Positions 45,410-53,820 of a stretch of 64,000 bases of DNA are shown here, in pieces. The notes under the pieces were generated by a model. That model did not search any database and was not told the DNA's origin. It worked only from the letters and a program-made list of their open reading frames with translations. How positions within the stretch are numbered: position 1 is the first letter of the stretch; each line of letters begins with the position of its first letter. Origin of the DNA: a candidate division KSB1 bacterium (GTDB lineage Bacteria; Zhuqueibacterota; Zhuqueibacteria; Zhuqueibacterales; Zhuqueibacteraceae); contig JAPDPX010000005.1 in NCBI GenBank assembly GCA_034506255.1, positions 1 to 64,000 on the forward strand, read 5' to 3'. Both the position numbers and the translations under genes were made by a program.

Positions 45410-46075
45410 TCAATCCGTTACAGGTTGCAAAGGTGGCAGGTGAAAACACACGTACTTGATGCTCTTGCCGGCAGCGAGATGGCGGCGCTCATAGGTTGTT
45501 TGAATGCGCAGCAACTCATCCGCACCGGCGTGCTGATGGATGTCGGGAATCGCCGTGAGAATCGTGCCACCCTCCGCCCTCACACTTTCCAGCGTGAAGA
45601 CAAACAGGCCGGGATCATCGGTTTTGAGATGAATCCGGCCCTGCGGCGGCAACAGCAGGCGGTACATTTGCAGGAAGCGCGGCGCAGTCAGGCGCTTTTT
45701 GGCCTTGCTGTTTTCGCTGAAGGGATCGGGAAAGGTAATCCAAATTTCGCTCACTTCCTGCGGCGCGAAGAACTGCGCCAGGTTCTCGATCTGTCCGCGC
45801 AGAAAGGCGGCGTTCGCCAGATTTTCCTGCAGCGCGATTTTGGCGCCGGTCCACAAGCGCGCGCCTTTGGCATCGACGCCGATGAAATTTCCCTGCGGGA
45901 AGCGGCGGGCCAGCGCAATGGTGTATTCGCCCTTGCCGCAGGCCAGCTCGAGCGTGATGGCATGATCGTTTTTGAAGCAGCGCTCATGCCAGCGACCCTT
46001 CAGGTCAACCGGATGATAATAAACATTGGGGAAAGTTGCCAGTTCGGCGAAGCGGCGCAGTTTCTTTCGCGACAT
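45410..46075 (-). CDS. trmB: tRNA (guanine-N7-)-methyltransferase
   Basis: A 221-aa enzyme making m7G46 in tRNA. SAM-binding LELACGKGEYTIALA, GVDAKGARLW, IWITFPDPFSENSKAKKRL (the PDPW-type catalytic motif reads PDPF) and HLKTDDPGLF are visible. Start at 46075 (MSRKKLRRFAEL) follows family lengths; the 31-residue extension upstream has no similarity. It heads the three-gene minus-strand set. Confidence 0.93.
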   Translation of the reverse strand: MSRKKLRRFAELATFPNVYYHPVDLKGRWHERCFKNDHAITLELACGKGEYTIALARRFPQGNFIGVDAKGARLWTGAKIALQENLANAAFLRGQIENLAQFFAPQEVSEIWITFPDPFSENSKAKKRLTAPRFLQMYRLLLPPQGRIHLKTDDPGLFVFTLESVRAEGGTILTAIPDIHQHAGADELLRIQTTYERRHLAAGKSIKYVCFHLPPLQPVTD

Positions 46076-46351
46076 GGTTGTGCGACAACACGGCGGACAA
46101 GGCTCCGCAAGGGGCGGGCCGTTGCCCGGAAATTCACCGGCTTTGCGCATAACGCGGCTGCTCGACACGTCCCGTACAACAAGGTACCGGCTGCCGGCAT
46201 CATTGCTGCGGGACGCAACGCTCTTTTTATCGCAACAAAATATTCACCCCGAAGCCCCAACTTTTCCCCGCAGACTGGCGTTTGAGACGGCAGTTACAGC
46301 GCCAGAGGGCGGCACTTATTCCATTTTCACCCTTATCAAACGGAGAACAGG

Positions 46352-47461
46352 ATGAAGACAGTATTACGAGGGACATGGCTCGCGTGGTCGGCAGTTCTGC
46401 TCACCGCCGTGCTGGCCGGAGCGCAAACAACCATCACGGCAAGCGATTTATTGGGGCTGATTGGCAAGTCGCAGACGATCGAATCTGACACCACCGGCAG
46501 TCTGATCATCAATCTCGGTGCTGCCGGCGCCAATCAGACGTGGGACTTCCGCGCTGTCACTCTGCAGGCTGACCGGGCCATCAATCAGTTCCTGTCGCCC
46601 CAGACAACACCATTTGCCGGCCGCTATCCCCTTGCCAACCTGGTGCAAAAAACCACGTTCCCCGCGGAGCCGGGTGTCGAGTATTACTTGTATTTGCAGG
46701 TGACCACGACGAATGTACGCAGTCTGGGCGCCGGCTTCATTACGCCTGATACGGCGATTGCCGATTTCGAGGGCGGCAGTGATTTCGCCCCGCTGCCTCT
46801 CCAGTTTGGCGCCACGTGGAACACCGCGAGAGCCGACACCATCGGCGATCTGGCGACCTTCGGAACCGTCATCCGATCGACCGCCAGCAATACGGTTGAT
46901 GCCTGGGGCCGGGTGCGGCTGCCGATCGGAGACTTTGACTGCCTGCGCGTTCGTGCAAACTCGCAGACCATCAGTCTGACTTACATCGGCGGCACGCTGT
47001 TCCTCGCCGATACCACGATCCACATCGACTACTCTTGGATCTCGCGTGACAATTTCTTCGTTGCACAAGCCAGCAGCCAGGATGGCGAAACCAATCCCAA
47101 TTTCACCAAGGCCTCCTCCTTCAGCCGCCTGGCCTCGCTGACCACCGCAGTGGCGGAAAACACCGGCAACAGCAACCCGCCGGCGGGGTTTGCGCTGGCA
47201 CAAAACTTTCCCAATCCCTTCAACCCGGAAACCACGATTTCCTTTCGCATCGCCCGGCCGGCGTTCACGGAACTGGTGATTTACAATCTGACGGGTGAAA
47301 AAATCCGGACGCTGGTTTCCGCGGCTCTGTCGGCAGGCACACATGCAGTGCGTTGGGATGGCAGGGATGATCGCGGCAGGCGCGCCGCCAGCGGCGTTTA
47401 CATCTATCGTTTGAAAGCCGGTGAGGTTGTCACAGCCAGGACCATGTTACTCTTGCCGTGA
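46352..47461 (+). CDS. secreted protein with FlgD-like / type IX sorting tail
   Basis: A 369-aa exported protein: signal peptide (ending about LAGAQ), a beta-rich body (25-275) of unknown function, and a C-terminal sorting-type domain: FALAQNFPNPFNPETTISF, IYNLTGEKIRTLV, AGTHAVRWDGRDDRGR, ASGVYIYRLKAG. The tail is the FlgD-Ig/type IX-like C-terminal domain typical of KSB1, Calditrichota, Ignavibacteria and Bacteroidota, and is the best taxonomic clue in the window. GGAGAACAGG precedes the ATG. The body is not recognised. A strong terminator follows. Confidence 0.87.
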   Translation: MKTVLRGTWLAWSAVLLTAVLAGAQTTITASDLLGLIGKSQTIESDTTGSLIINLGAAGANQTWDFRAVTLQADRAINQFLSPQTTPFAGRYPLANLVQKTTFPAEPGVEYYLYLQVTTTNVRSLGAGFITPDTAIADFEGGSDFAPLPLQFGATWNTARADTIGDLATFGTVIRSTASNTVDAWGRVRLPIGDFDCLRVRANSQTISLTYIGGTLFLADTTIHIDYSWISRDNFFVAQASSQDGETNPNFTKASSFSRLASLTTAVAENTGNSNPPAGFALAQNFPNPFNPETTISFRIARPAFTELVIYNLTGEKIRTLVSAALSAGTHAVRWDGRDDRGRRAASGVYIYRLKAGEVVTARTMLLLP

Positions 47462-47503
47462 CGACCACCGGCAGGTCGCACCGCAACCGCGCTTCACAGG
47501 CTT

Positions 47504-47566
47504 GCCCCCTCTCCTGCGCTTCCGTGCGCGTCACCGACGCGCAGTGCGGAAGAGGGGGCTTTTTTT
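47504..47566 (+). terminator. strong intrinsic terminator
   Basis: Outer stem GCCCCCTCT (47504-47512) with AGAGGGGGC (47551-47559), enclosing an inner TCCG/TGCGCGTC - GACGCGCA/TGCGGA hairpin, then seven T (47560-47566). It ends the sorting-tail gene. The T-tract exists only in the plus direction. Confidence 0.85.
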
Positions 47567-47598
47567 CATCAGCATATGGCGGGACAGCGCAGATGCCC

Positions 47599-49443
47599 TC
47601 AATCTTCCACTGCAACGTAAGGCCGCCACCAGGCTTGCCGCAGAGCAGTCACTTCCGGATCTTCCTCTTCAACAATGCGGAGATCATAGGACACCGGTGG
47701 CTGTGGTTGCAACACGGCATGCAGCCGGCGAATGCGGCCATGCCGGGCGATCAACAATTCGATTTGCGACCCCACCGCCTTGCGCGCGAGCAGGCTTTGC
47801 CAGTTTTCCGGGGTGACGGCCTGCCCATCCAGCGCCAGCCAGCGATCGCCCACTTCCAGGCCGGCTTGCGCCGCGCTGGAGCGCCAGGCCACCGCCGCCA
47901 CGATGGCTTGCTGGTCCTGTTCGCGCACGCTCACGCCCAAATAAGACGCATCGGGATGCGACAGCGTGTCGATTTTGATTCCCGCCAGTTTCAAATAATC
48001 ATCCACCGGCAGCTCGAGCGTGCCTTCGACATAATCGCGCCGGAAAGCACGCCAATCCATTGCCGTCACCTCGCTGAGGCACTGCCAGAACTGTTCCGTG
48101 GTAAAACCCGGCCGGGGAAGGCCAAAGCGTGCCAGCAGGGCGCGCATGACGTCATCGAGGCTGCAGCGGCCCCGGCTTTCGCTGCGAATGCGCAAGTCCA
48201 TGCACAAGGCCAGCAAATTGCCGTGGGGATAGTAGGAGAAATATGTCTGTGCCAGGTTGCCCTGCTCGCCGCTGCCATAGGCCCACAGCCAGGTGTCGAT
48301 ACTGGCCTGCTGCGGGCTGCGGAAGCGCCAGCCGCTGCTGCGACGATATTCCGTCAGCAAATTGGCATAAAGCCGCAGCCATTTCCAACGCGGCCAGAGC
48401 CCCGTGCGCAGCAGCGTGAGATAGCCGTAATAATCCGTCCAGCCTTCGGCGATCCACAGGCCGGCCGTGTGGACTTCGCGGGTGTAATCGAACGGCCCGA
48501 GCTCGCGCGGCCGGATGCGCTTGACATTCCACAAGTGAAAAAATTCATGCGCGGCGTATTCAAGATCGATGTCCTGCCGCTGCAAGCCGGAATAGCTGAA
48601 GGACACCCCGGCCGCGTCGCGCATATCACCCGGACGATGCGGCATGCCGATGCTGGTGGAGTTGAGATGTTCCAGGCCGTAATACGGCGCGCGGGGATCG
48701 ACGTGCCAGATGAAGACGTATTCTGGAAAGGGCGGCCCGCCCATCATTTGGATTTGCTCCGCCACGATTTTGTGCAATTGCTGCGCGAGGTTGCGAACCC
48801 TTGCGCTGTCCTGCTCGCCATGCATCACCAGGCGGCAGAGCCTGCCCGCCACAGGGAAGCGCACCTCCAAAAAATTCCCGATTTCCAGAGGCGCGTCGAT
48901 GAACTCGTCATAATCGCGCGCTTGAAAGGTGGAGTCATCCACCGCCGTCAGACCGGTGGCGATGCGCCAGCCGCGCAAGTGCATGACGCGCAGGCGCACC
49001 GGCCGCGCCGGCTGATTGACGGCATACATGAAAACTTGCGGGCCGAACACCTGCGCATGTTCCTCGTTGAATTCGCTTTCCGTGTCGCTGAGGAGGTTGG
49101 CAAGGACGCGATAGCGAATCGTGAGATTGCCGTTGCCGCCGGCAGTGGTGACGCGCCAGGTCTGTTTGTCGATCTTGATGACAGGCAACGACCGGCCGGC
49201 GGCATCAAGCGCGGCAAAATCCTGCACGAATTTGGCGTAGTTCGCGATTTGATAGGATCCCGGCGCCCAGGCTGGCAGGCTGAAATCCTGATGCGGTCTT
49301 GCTGCCGGCACGGTCAGTTCGACCTGCAGCAAATGCGCCTGGGGCTCTTCCAGCCGCAGCCGGTATTCCCAAACCGGTTGCGCCCCAAGCGGGAGGGCAC
49401 AGCCGGCGAGAAAAGCAGCGCACAGCAAAGCGGGTTTCGTCAT
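47599..49443 (-). CDS. M61 family metallopeptidase with PDZ domain
   Basis: A 614-aa secreted (signal ending PLGAQ) glycyl-aminopeptidase-type M61 enzyme. The zinc motif HEFFH (299-303) with Glu333 in WIAEGWTDYYG is intact, in the typical HEFFHLWNVKRIRP context. An N-terminal beta domain precedes it and a PDZ domain (about 500-585) follows it. Probably removes N-terminal residues from periplasmic peptides. It is 39 nt downstream of the ABC binding/permease gene on the same strand. Confidence 0.93.
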   Translation of the reverse strand: MTKPALLCAAFLAGCALPLGAQPVWEYRLRLEEPQAHLLQVELTVPAARPHQDFSLPAWAPGSYQIANYAKFVQDFAALDAAGRSLPVIKIDKQTWRVTTAGGNGNLTIRYRVLANLLSDTESEFNEEHAQVFGPQVFMYAVNQPARPVRLRVMHLRGWRIATGLTAVDDSTFQARDYDEFIDAPLEIGNFLEVRFPVAGRLCRLVMHGEQDSARVRNLAQQLHKIVAEQIQMMGGPPFPEYVFIWHVDPRAPYYGLEHLNSTSIGMPHRPGDMRDAAGVSFSYSGLQRQDIDLEYAAHEFFHLWNVKRIRPRELGPFDYTREVHTAGLWIAEGWTDYYGYLTLLRTGLWPRWKWLRLYANLLTEYRRSSGWRFRSPQQASIDTWLWAYGSGEQGNLAQTYFSYYPHGNLLALCMDLRIRSESRGRCSLDDVMRALLARFGLPRPGFTTEQFWQCLSEVTAMDWRAFRRDYVEGTLELPVDDYLKLAGIKIDTLSHPDASYLGVSVREQDQQAIVAAVAWRSSAAQAGLEVGDRWLALDGQAVTPENWQSLLARKAVGSQIELLIARHGRIRRLHAVLQPQPPVSYDLRIVEEEDPEVTALRQAWWRPYVAVED

Positions 49444-49482
49444 GGCAGAGGGCCGTGAGGGAATGTGGCGATGCGAAGGTTG

Positions 49483-51027
49483 TCAGGGATTGGTCACCGG
49501 TGCCGTGGCGCGCTTGTCCAGTGAGAATTTGCGTTCGGCCCAGCCCGCCAAACGCACGAACGGCAGGCCGATGAGAAAATACATCAGCGCCACCACCACG
49601 CCCAGGCCGAGATAGTCGAAGTCGATGCCGGCCAGACGCTGGTATTCGCGCGTCAGTTCCACCATGGCAATGACCGAGACCACGGAAGAGTCTTTGATCA
49701 ACGAAATGAAATCATTGGTGACCGGCGGAATCACCAGCCGCAGGGCCTGGGGAATGATGACGTGACGCAATGCCTGCCAGCGCGTCATGCCCAGGGCGAG
49801 CGCGGCCTCCATCTGGCTGCGCGGAATCGCGAGGATGCCGGCGCGGTAATTTTCGGCTTCGTAGGCGGCATAATTCAACGCCAGGCCGGCGACCGCCGCC
49901 ACCACGGGCGAGAGCTTGACGCCGATGAGCTGGGGCAGGGCGTAGTAGATGAACAGCAACTGCACCAGCAGCGGCGTGCCGCGCACCGCTTCAATGTAGA
50001 AGGTCGCGAGATGGGAAAACGGCGGCACCGCATAGAGGCGCAACAACGAGAGCACCAGGCCGAACAGGATCGCCAGAATCATGGCCGAGAGTGAAAGTCC
50101 AAGGGTGACCATCGCGGCTCTGAGCAGCAGAGGCAGGTATTTCACACGATACTGCTCCAGCTTGTCCTGCCAGGTGCGCTCCAGGCGGTTGGTGCGCAGG
50201 AAGGCGTGCCAGGCATCGGGCGGCACATTGGAAGGTTGCCGGTCATTGAAGAAAGCGGCCAGTCGCGGCGTCCACAGATTCCAGCGCTGATAGATGGTGC
50301 GCAGGGTGCCGTCGGCGGTCAGTTGCTCCAGCGCGCGATTGATGTCCTGCAGCAGGGCGGTGTCTTCCTTGCGCAGACCGATGCCGTATTGCATCTCGCC
50401 GATGGGATCGCCGACGAGTTTGAGCTTGGGATTGGTGGCGCCGTAATACAGCGCAATGGGGTGATCCATCAGCACGGCATCGAGCCGGCCGAGGGCGAGA
50501 TCTTCATAAGCCGTAATCTGGCCGTCGTAAGCGCGGCTCTCGATGTCGGGGTGGGTTTGCAGGATGCGCTCGGCGAGCGAGGCCTTCAGGGTGCCGACGA
50601 TCCTGCCGCGGCAATCCTGCAGGCTGTTGATGTCGTAGGTGTCCTTGCGCACCGTCAACTGCTCGAAGGTGATGTAATATGGAATCGAGAAGTTGATCTC
50701 CTGCTCGCGGTCAGGCGTGATCTCCAGGCCGTTGACAATGATGTCATAGTTGTCGATGCGCAGGCCGGGTACCAGGCCGTCCCATTGATTTTGTACGAAC
50801 ACCGGTTCGCGCTGCAGGCGGGCGGCGAGCGCGGCGACCAAATCCACCTCGAATCCCAGCATGCGGCTGGGATCATCGCGGTCGGGGAAGATGAATGGCG
50901 CCCCGCCTTCTGCATCCGCGCCCCAGCGCAGCGGCGGCCGCGCCGGGTTTTGAGCCGGCAAGGATCGCGGCACGGCCAGGCTGAGCAGGCAGAGTAAATT
51001 GAGTAGAAAAAACGGTGTCTTGCTCAT
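49483..51027 (-). CDS. amino-acid ABC transporter, fused binding protein and permease
   Basis: A 514-aa protein: signal-like segment (1-24), a family 3 solute-binding domain (about 30-265, with GFEVDLVAALA and NFSIPYY), then a permease domain with several membrane helices (about 295-500) and the EAA-type loop ALGMTRWQALRHVIIPQA. It ends PFVRLAGWAERKFSLDKR. The fusion is seen in polar amino-acid importers. Its ATPase is encoded upstream at 52198, though 397 nt separate the two genes. The start MSKTPFF is chosen; upstream extension to 51174 is not family-like. Confidence 0.92.
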   Translation of the reverse strand: MSKTPFFLLNLLCLLSLAVPRSLPAQNPARPPLRWGADAEGGAPFIFPDRDDPSRMLGFEVDLVAALAARLQREPVFVQNQWDGLVPGLRIDNYDIIVNGLEITPDREQEINFSIPYYITFEQLTVRKDTYDINSLQDCRGRIVGTLKASLAERILQTHPDIESRAYDGQITAYEDLALGRLDAVLMDHPIALYYGATNPKLKLVGDPIGEMQYGIGLRKEDTALLQDINRALEQLTADGTLRTIYQRWNLWTPRLAAFFNDRQPSNVPPDAWHAFLRTNRLERTWQDKLEQYRVKYLPLLLRAAMVTLGLSLSAMILAILFGLVLSLLRLYAVPPFSHLATFYIEAVRGTPLLVQLLFIYYALPQLIGVKLSPVVAAVAGLALNYAAYEAENYRAGILAIPRSQMEAALALGMTRWQALRHVIIPQALRLVIPPVTNDFISLIKDSSVVSVIAMVELTREYQRLAGIDFDYLGLGVVVALMYFLIGLPFVRLAGWAERKFSLDKRATAPVTNP

Positions 51028-51424
51028 GCGTCGGAGTTGTTGACGTTGGCGGACACAAGGCTTTGGTTCGAGAAATCCGGGCAACCACAGCCGTGTCTGT
51101 CTGGCATCACGAACTGTTTGAAAAATGTTCCGGCAACGGTTGAGCCGTGGTCTCGAAATTCGCTGCGTGATCACAACCGGTGAAGCTTGAGAGGCCCCGG
51201 TTCAGCCGGCCGGACACTGCCGCATTTTCCGGGCGGAGAACGGGAGCGGCGTGGCCTGGCACTCTGCAAGCATTTTCCGGATACTGAATGTCATTGCCAT
51301 TGGCGGCTTGCGGCCGCACCGGGGAAGGGGTCGGCGGCATGAGCGCGCGGGCCATGACTCTTCTTCCGGCAAACCCCAAACGCGGCAGGCAAAACCGGTT
51401 CAGAACGGCAGCAACGGGCGGTGC
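51028..51424. other. gap between two transporter genes, no gene recognised
   Basis: 397 nt between the ATPase and the binding/permease gene. No supported ORF on either strand and no clear repeat. The space is large for partners of one transporter and may hold a separate promoter for the permease gene, none of which I could define. Confidence 0.5.
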
Positions 51425-52198
51425 TCACAAATATTTTCGCAAAAACTTGCGTGTGCGTTCGTCGCTGGGCGAGGAGAAAATCCGGCTGGGCGGCCCGCTT
51501 TCGACGATGTTGCCGTCTTCAAAGTAAACCACCTTGTCCGCCACATCGCGGGCGAAGCGCATTTCGTGGGTGACCACGATCTGCGTCATGCCCTCCTCGT
51601 CGAGTTGCTTCATCACACTCAACACCTCCTCGACCAGCCCGGGATCGAGCGCGGAGGTCGGCTCGTCGTAGAGCATCACTTGCGGCTCCATCGCCAGGGC
51701 CCGGGCGATGGCCGCACGCTGCTGTTGTCCGCCGGAAAGCTGGGAGGGATAATGGTTCGCATGCGAGGCCAGACCGACTTTGCCGAGCAAATCCAGGGCG
51801 CGGGCTTTGGCAGCCGCCTCTGCCAGCCCCTTGACCACCATCGGCGGCCGCATGACATTTTCCAGCGTGGTGAGATGGGGAAAAAGATTGAAGCTCTGAA
51901 ACACCATGCCAACATGGGTGCGCAGCGTGCGTGTCCGAGTGTGAAAATCCCTGCTCAACGCCTGCGACTTGTGCTGGCGCTCGAGGGTGATGCCGCCGAT
52001 GGTGATGCGGCCTTTGTCCATCACCTCCAGGCCGTTCAAGCAGCGCAGAAAGGTCGATTTGCCGCAGCCGGAGGGCCCGATGAGCACGGTCAGCTCGCGG
52101 GCCTCCACCTGCAAATCCACACCCTTCAACACCGGATGGTGATGGAAGGATTTGTGCAGATCATTGACGGAGATGACCACGGCATTCGCAGATGACAT
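51425..52198 (-). CDS. amino-acid ABC transporter ATP-binding protein (GlnQ/HisP-like)
   Basis: A 257-aa ATPase: Walker A GPSGCGKST, signature LSGGQQQRAAIARAL, Walker B MLYDEPTSALDP and switch VVTHEM. The 'LRCLNGLE' and 'FQSFNLFPHLT' strings are those of polar amino-acid importers. ATG 52198 is chosen over the GTG at 52204 because AGGAG (52206-52210) sits 7 nt before the ATG and too close to the GTG. It serves the fused permease downstream. Confidence 0.95.
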   Translation of the reverse strand: MSSANAVVISVNDLHKSFHHHPVLKGVDLQVEARELTVLIGPSGCGKSTFLRCLNGLEVMDKGRITIGGITLERQHKSQALSRDFHTRTRTLRTHVGMVFQSFNLFPHLTTLENVMRPPMVVKGLAEAAAKARALDLLGKVGLASHANHYPSQLSGGQQQRAAIARALAMEPQVMLYDEPTSALDPGLVEEVLSVMKQLDEEGMTQIVVTHEMRFARDVADKVVYFEDGNIVESGPPSRIFSSPSDERTRKFLRKYL

Positions 52199-52293
52199 GC
52201 CCACACTCCTGCAAGTCTGGTGGTCGAATCATGAAGCAAGCAAGCGCAAAGGCAGCCGGAACGCACCGTGCCACCGGTGATTTCGGAGGGACA

Positions 52294-52650
52294 CTATTTC
52301 GTCTCCGCCTCCTGATAGAGCTGCTCCAGCATCTCAAAGGCATGGCGCAAATGGGGAATGACGATCGAGCCGCCCACGATCAGTGCGATGTTCATGGCCT
52401 CGTACAACTCTTCCCGCGTGGCGCCTTCGCTTACACAGCGGTCGAGATGGTAGAAGATGCAATCGTTGCAGCGCAACACCATGCTGGCCACCAGCCCCAT
52501 CATCTCCTTGTGCTTGGCGGAGAGCGCGCCGGCGAGATAGGCCTTGTGGTCGAGCGCAAAAAATTTTTTGTAGTCGCTGAAGCCGCTGTTCAGGATCTTG
52601 TCGTTCATCTCCGCGCGGTATTGGCGCGTCTTGGCAACCTTGGTTTCCAT
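52294..52650 (-). CDS. carboxymuconolactone decarboxylase / AhpD-like protein
   Basis: A 118-aa all-helical protein of the CMD/AhpD family with RCNDCIFYHLDRC, i.e. the CXXC and nearby His of AhpD-type redox-active members. Such proteins carry peroxidase or thiol-reductase chemistry. Start at 52650 (METKVAKTRQ) has AGGAAAGGAACGGC upstream. Gap of 95 nt to the ABC ATPase. The 20 codons between 52710 and 52650 look like non-coding DNA. Confidence 0.88.
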   Translation of the reverse strand: METKVAKTRQYRAEMNDKILNSGFSDYKKFFALDHKAYLAGALSAKHKEMMGLVASMVLRCNDCIFYHLDRCVSEGATREELYEAMNIALIVGGSIVIPHLRHAFEMLEQLYQEAETK

Positions 52651-52863
52651 TGCCGTTCCTTTCCTGAAGATTCCCGGGACGTGGTTTTGCAACACGGCAT
52701 CATGCCGCAATCAAATTTGAGCCGGGAAGATACGAAGCACGGCGGGTTGGTATTTCCCGGCGCTGTGGGCGTGCGCGCGGCCCCAAAAACTTTGCGGGCG
52801 GGATACTTTTAGAGCATCCGGCTCAAGCGTACATGACCACATGACTGTTCTTGGCATCTGATG

Positions 52864-53060
52864 AACTCCGACAGGAGTGAGGTGTTTACCGCCAAGTGCC
52901 GTTCGCCGAAATGAAACCCCAGCGGGGTGACATGTGTATCGTGCCTCCTCATTGATCTCCTCTTGAATTGAAGGCAAACGCCGTTACATGTCACTCCTCA
53001 AGGAGTTTGAAGGTGGAGGTGTTGACAATTACTCTAAACATTTCACCCCTGGCGGGGTTG
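52864..53060. repeat. cluster of four REP-like palindromic units
   Basis: Four copies of a 20-25-nt unit with consensus AACYCC-(3-4 nt)-GGRGTGA-NATGTNTA, each with a CYCC/GGRG palindrome. Units 1 (52864-52890) and 2 (52915-52940) are on the plus strand 51 nt apart; units 3 (52985-53010) and 4 (53035-53060) are on the minus strand 50 nt apart. In each pair an AACTCC form is followed by an AACCCC form. The string GCCGTTCGC occurs at 52899 and again near 53063. No transposase is near. Similar motifs are dispersed in several FCB-type genomes. Confidence 0.7.
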
Positions 53061-53208
53061 GGCCGTTCGCTATCACGTTAGGGCAAGTGGCTCTCAGCAG
53101 AGAAGGCACGGAACTGATTTTGCGATTCTTTTCATCTTGTTGTCGCAAAATGTACACAACATTCGGATGATCCATAATTTTGGGGGTCATTCTCCCAACC
53201 CGCCGATC

Positions 53209-53820
53209 TCATCTTCGCCCGCTTTCTTCCCAGCGCCGGCACAGCCGTTCATAAGCTGCCGGGGTGTCGACATCACACAGGATGTGATCCGCCGGCATGG
53301 CAACTTCCAGCACGGCATGGGGGTGGCGTGCGAGAATTGTTTTGCCACCCGCATCACCGCTGAGCGCCAGCAATTCAGATTCGTGCACGCGATCGAACAC
53401 CACGGGATGGCCGCGACGGCCGCCATGAACCGGCACGGCGATGGAACAGGCGCGGCGCCGTACAAATGCCTGCAGCACGAGATCGATCTCGGCTGCCGTG
53501 ACCAGCGGCACGTCACCCAGTGAAATCAGAAAAGCTTGTGTCGTGGCTGCCACCGCACGCACGCCGGCAACGATCGAGGTCGACAAGCCGCCGGCATAAT
53601 CCGCATTGAAAACGAATTTCACCCCGCGGCCGGACAATGCAGTTTGCACCTGCTCCGCCTGATAGCCGATCACCACCAGCACCTCGTCAACCGCGGCAGC
53701 CAGCAAATGATCGACTGTGTGCGCGACCAGGGCCTTGCCGCCGAGCGGCAGCAGCAGCTTGTTGCTGCCTGACATGCGCAGGGATATACCGGCAGCCAGC
53801 ACCAGGGCGGAAACATTCAT
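53209..53820 (-). CDS. mocA: molybdenum cofactor cytidylyltransferase / NTP transferase (MocA-like)
   Basis: A 203-aa MobA/MocA-type nucleotidyltransferase: LVLAAGISLRMSGSNKLLLPLGG signature (LAAG...K), LGDVPLV for metal binding and GHPVVFDRV. With xdhC overlapping its start (ATGA), it is probably the CTP-dependent cofactor cytidylyltransferase for a xanthine-dehydrogenase-type enzyme. No structural hydroxylase gene is in the window. Last gene of the long minus-strand run. Confidence 0.85.
   Translation of the reverse strand: MNVSALVLAAGISLRMSGSNKLLLPLGGKALVAHTVDHLLAAAVDEVLVVIGYQAEQVQTALSGRGVKFVFNADYAGGLSTSIVAGVRAVAATTQAFLISLGDVPLVTAAEIDLVLQAFVRRRACSIAVPVHGGRRGHPVVFDRVHESELLALSGDAGGKTILARHPHAVLEVAMPADHILCDVDTPAAYERLCRRWEESGRR

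Noticed and set aside
53031..53036. TTGACA in the repeat cluster as a promoter
   Set aside because: No -10 at the proper spacing, and it lies between repeat units.
52864..53060. Possible CRISPR array
   Set aside because: Units are in both orientations, differ in sequence, number four and have no cas genes nearby.
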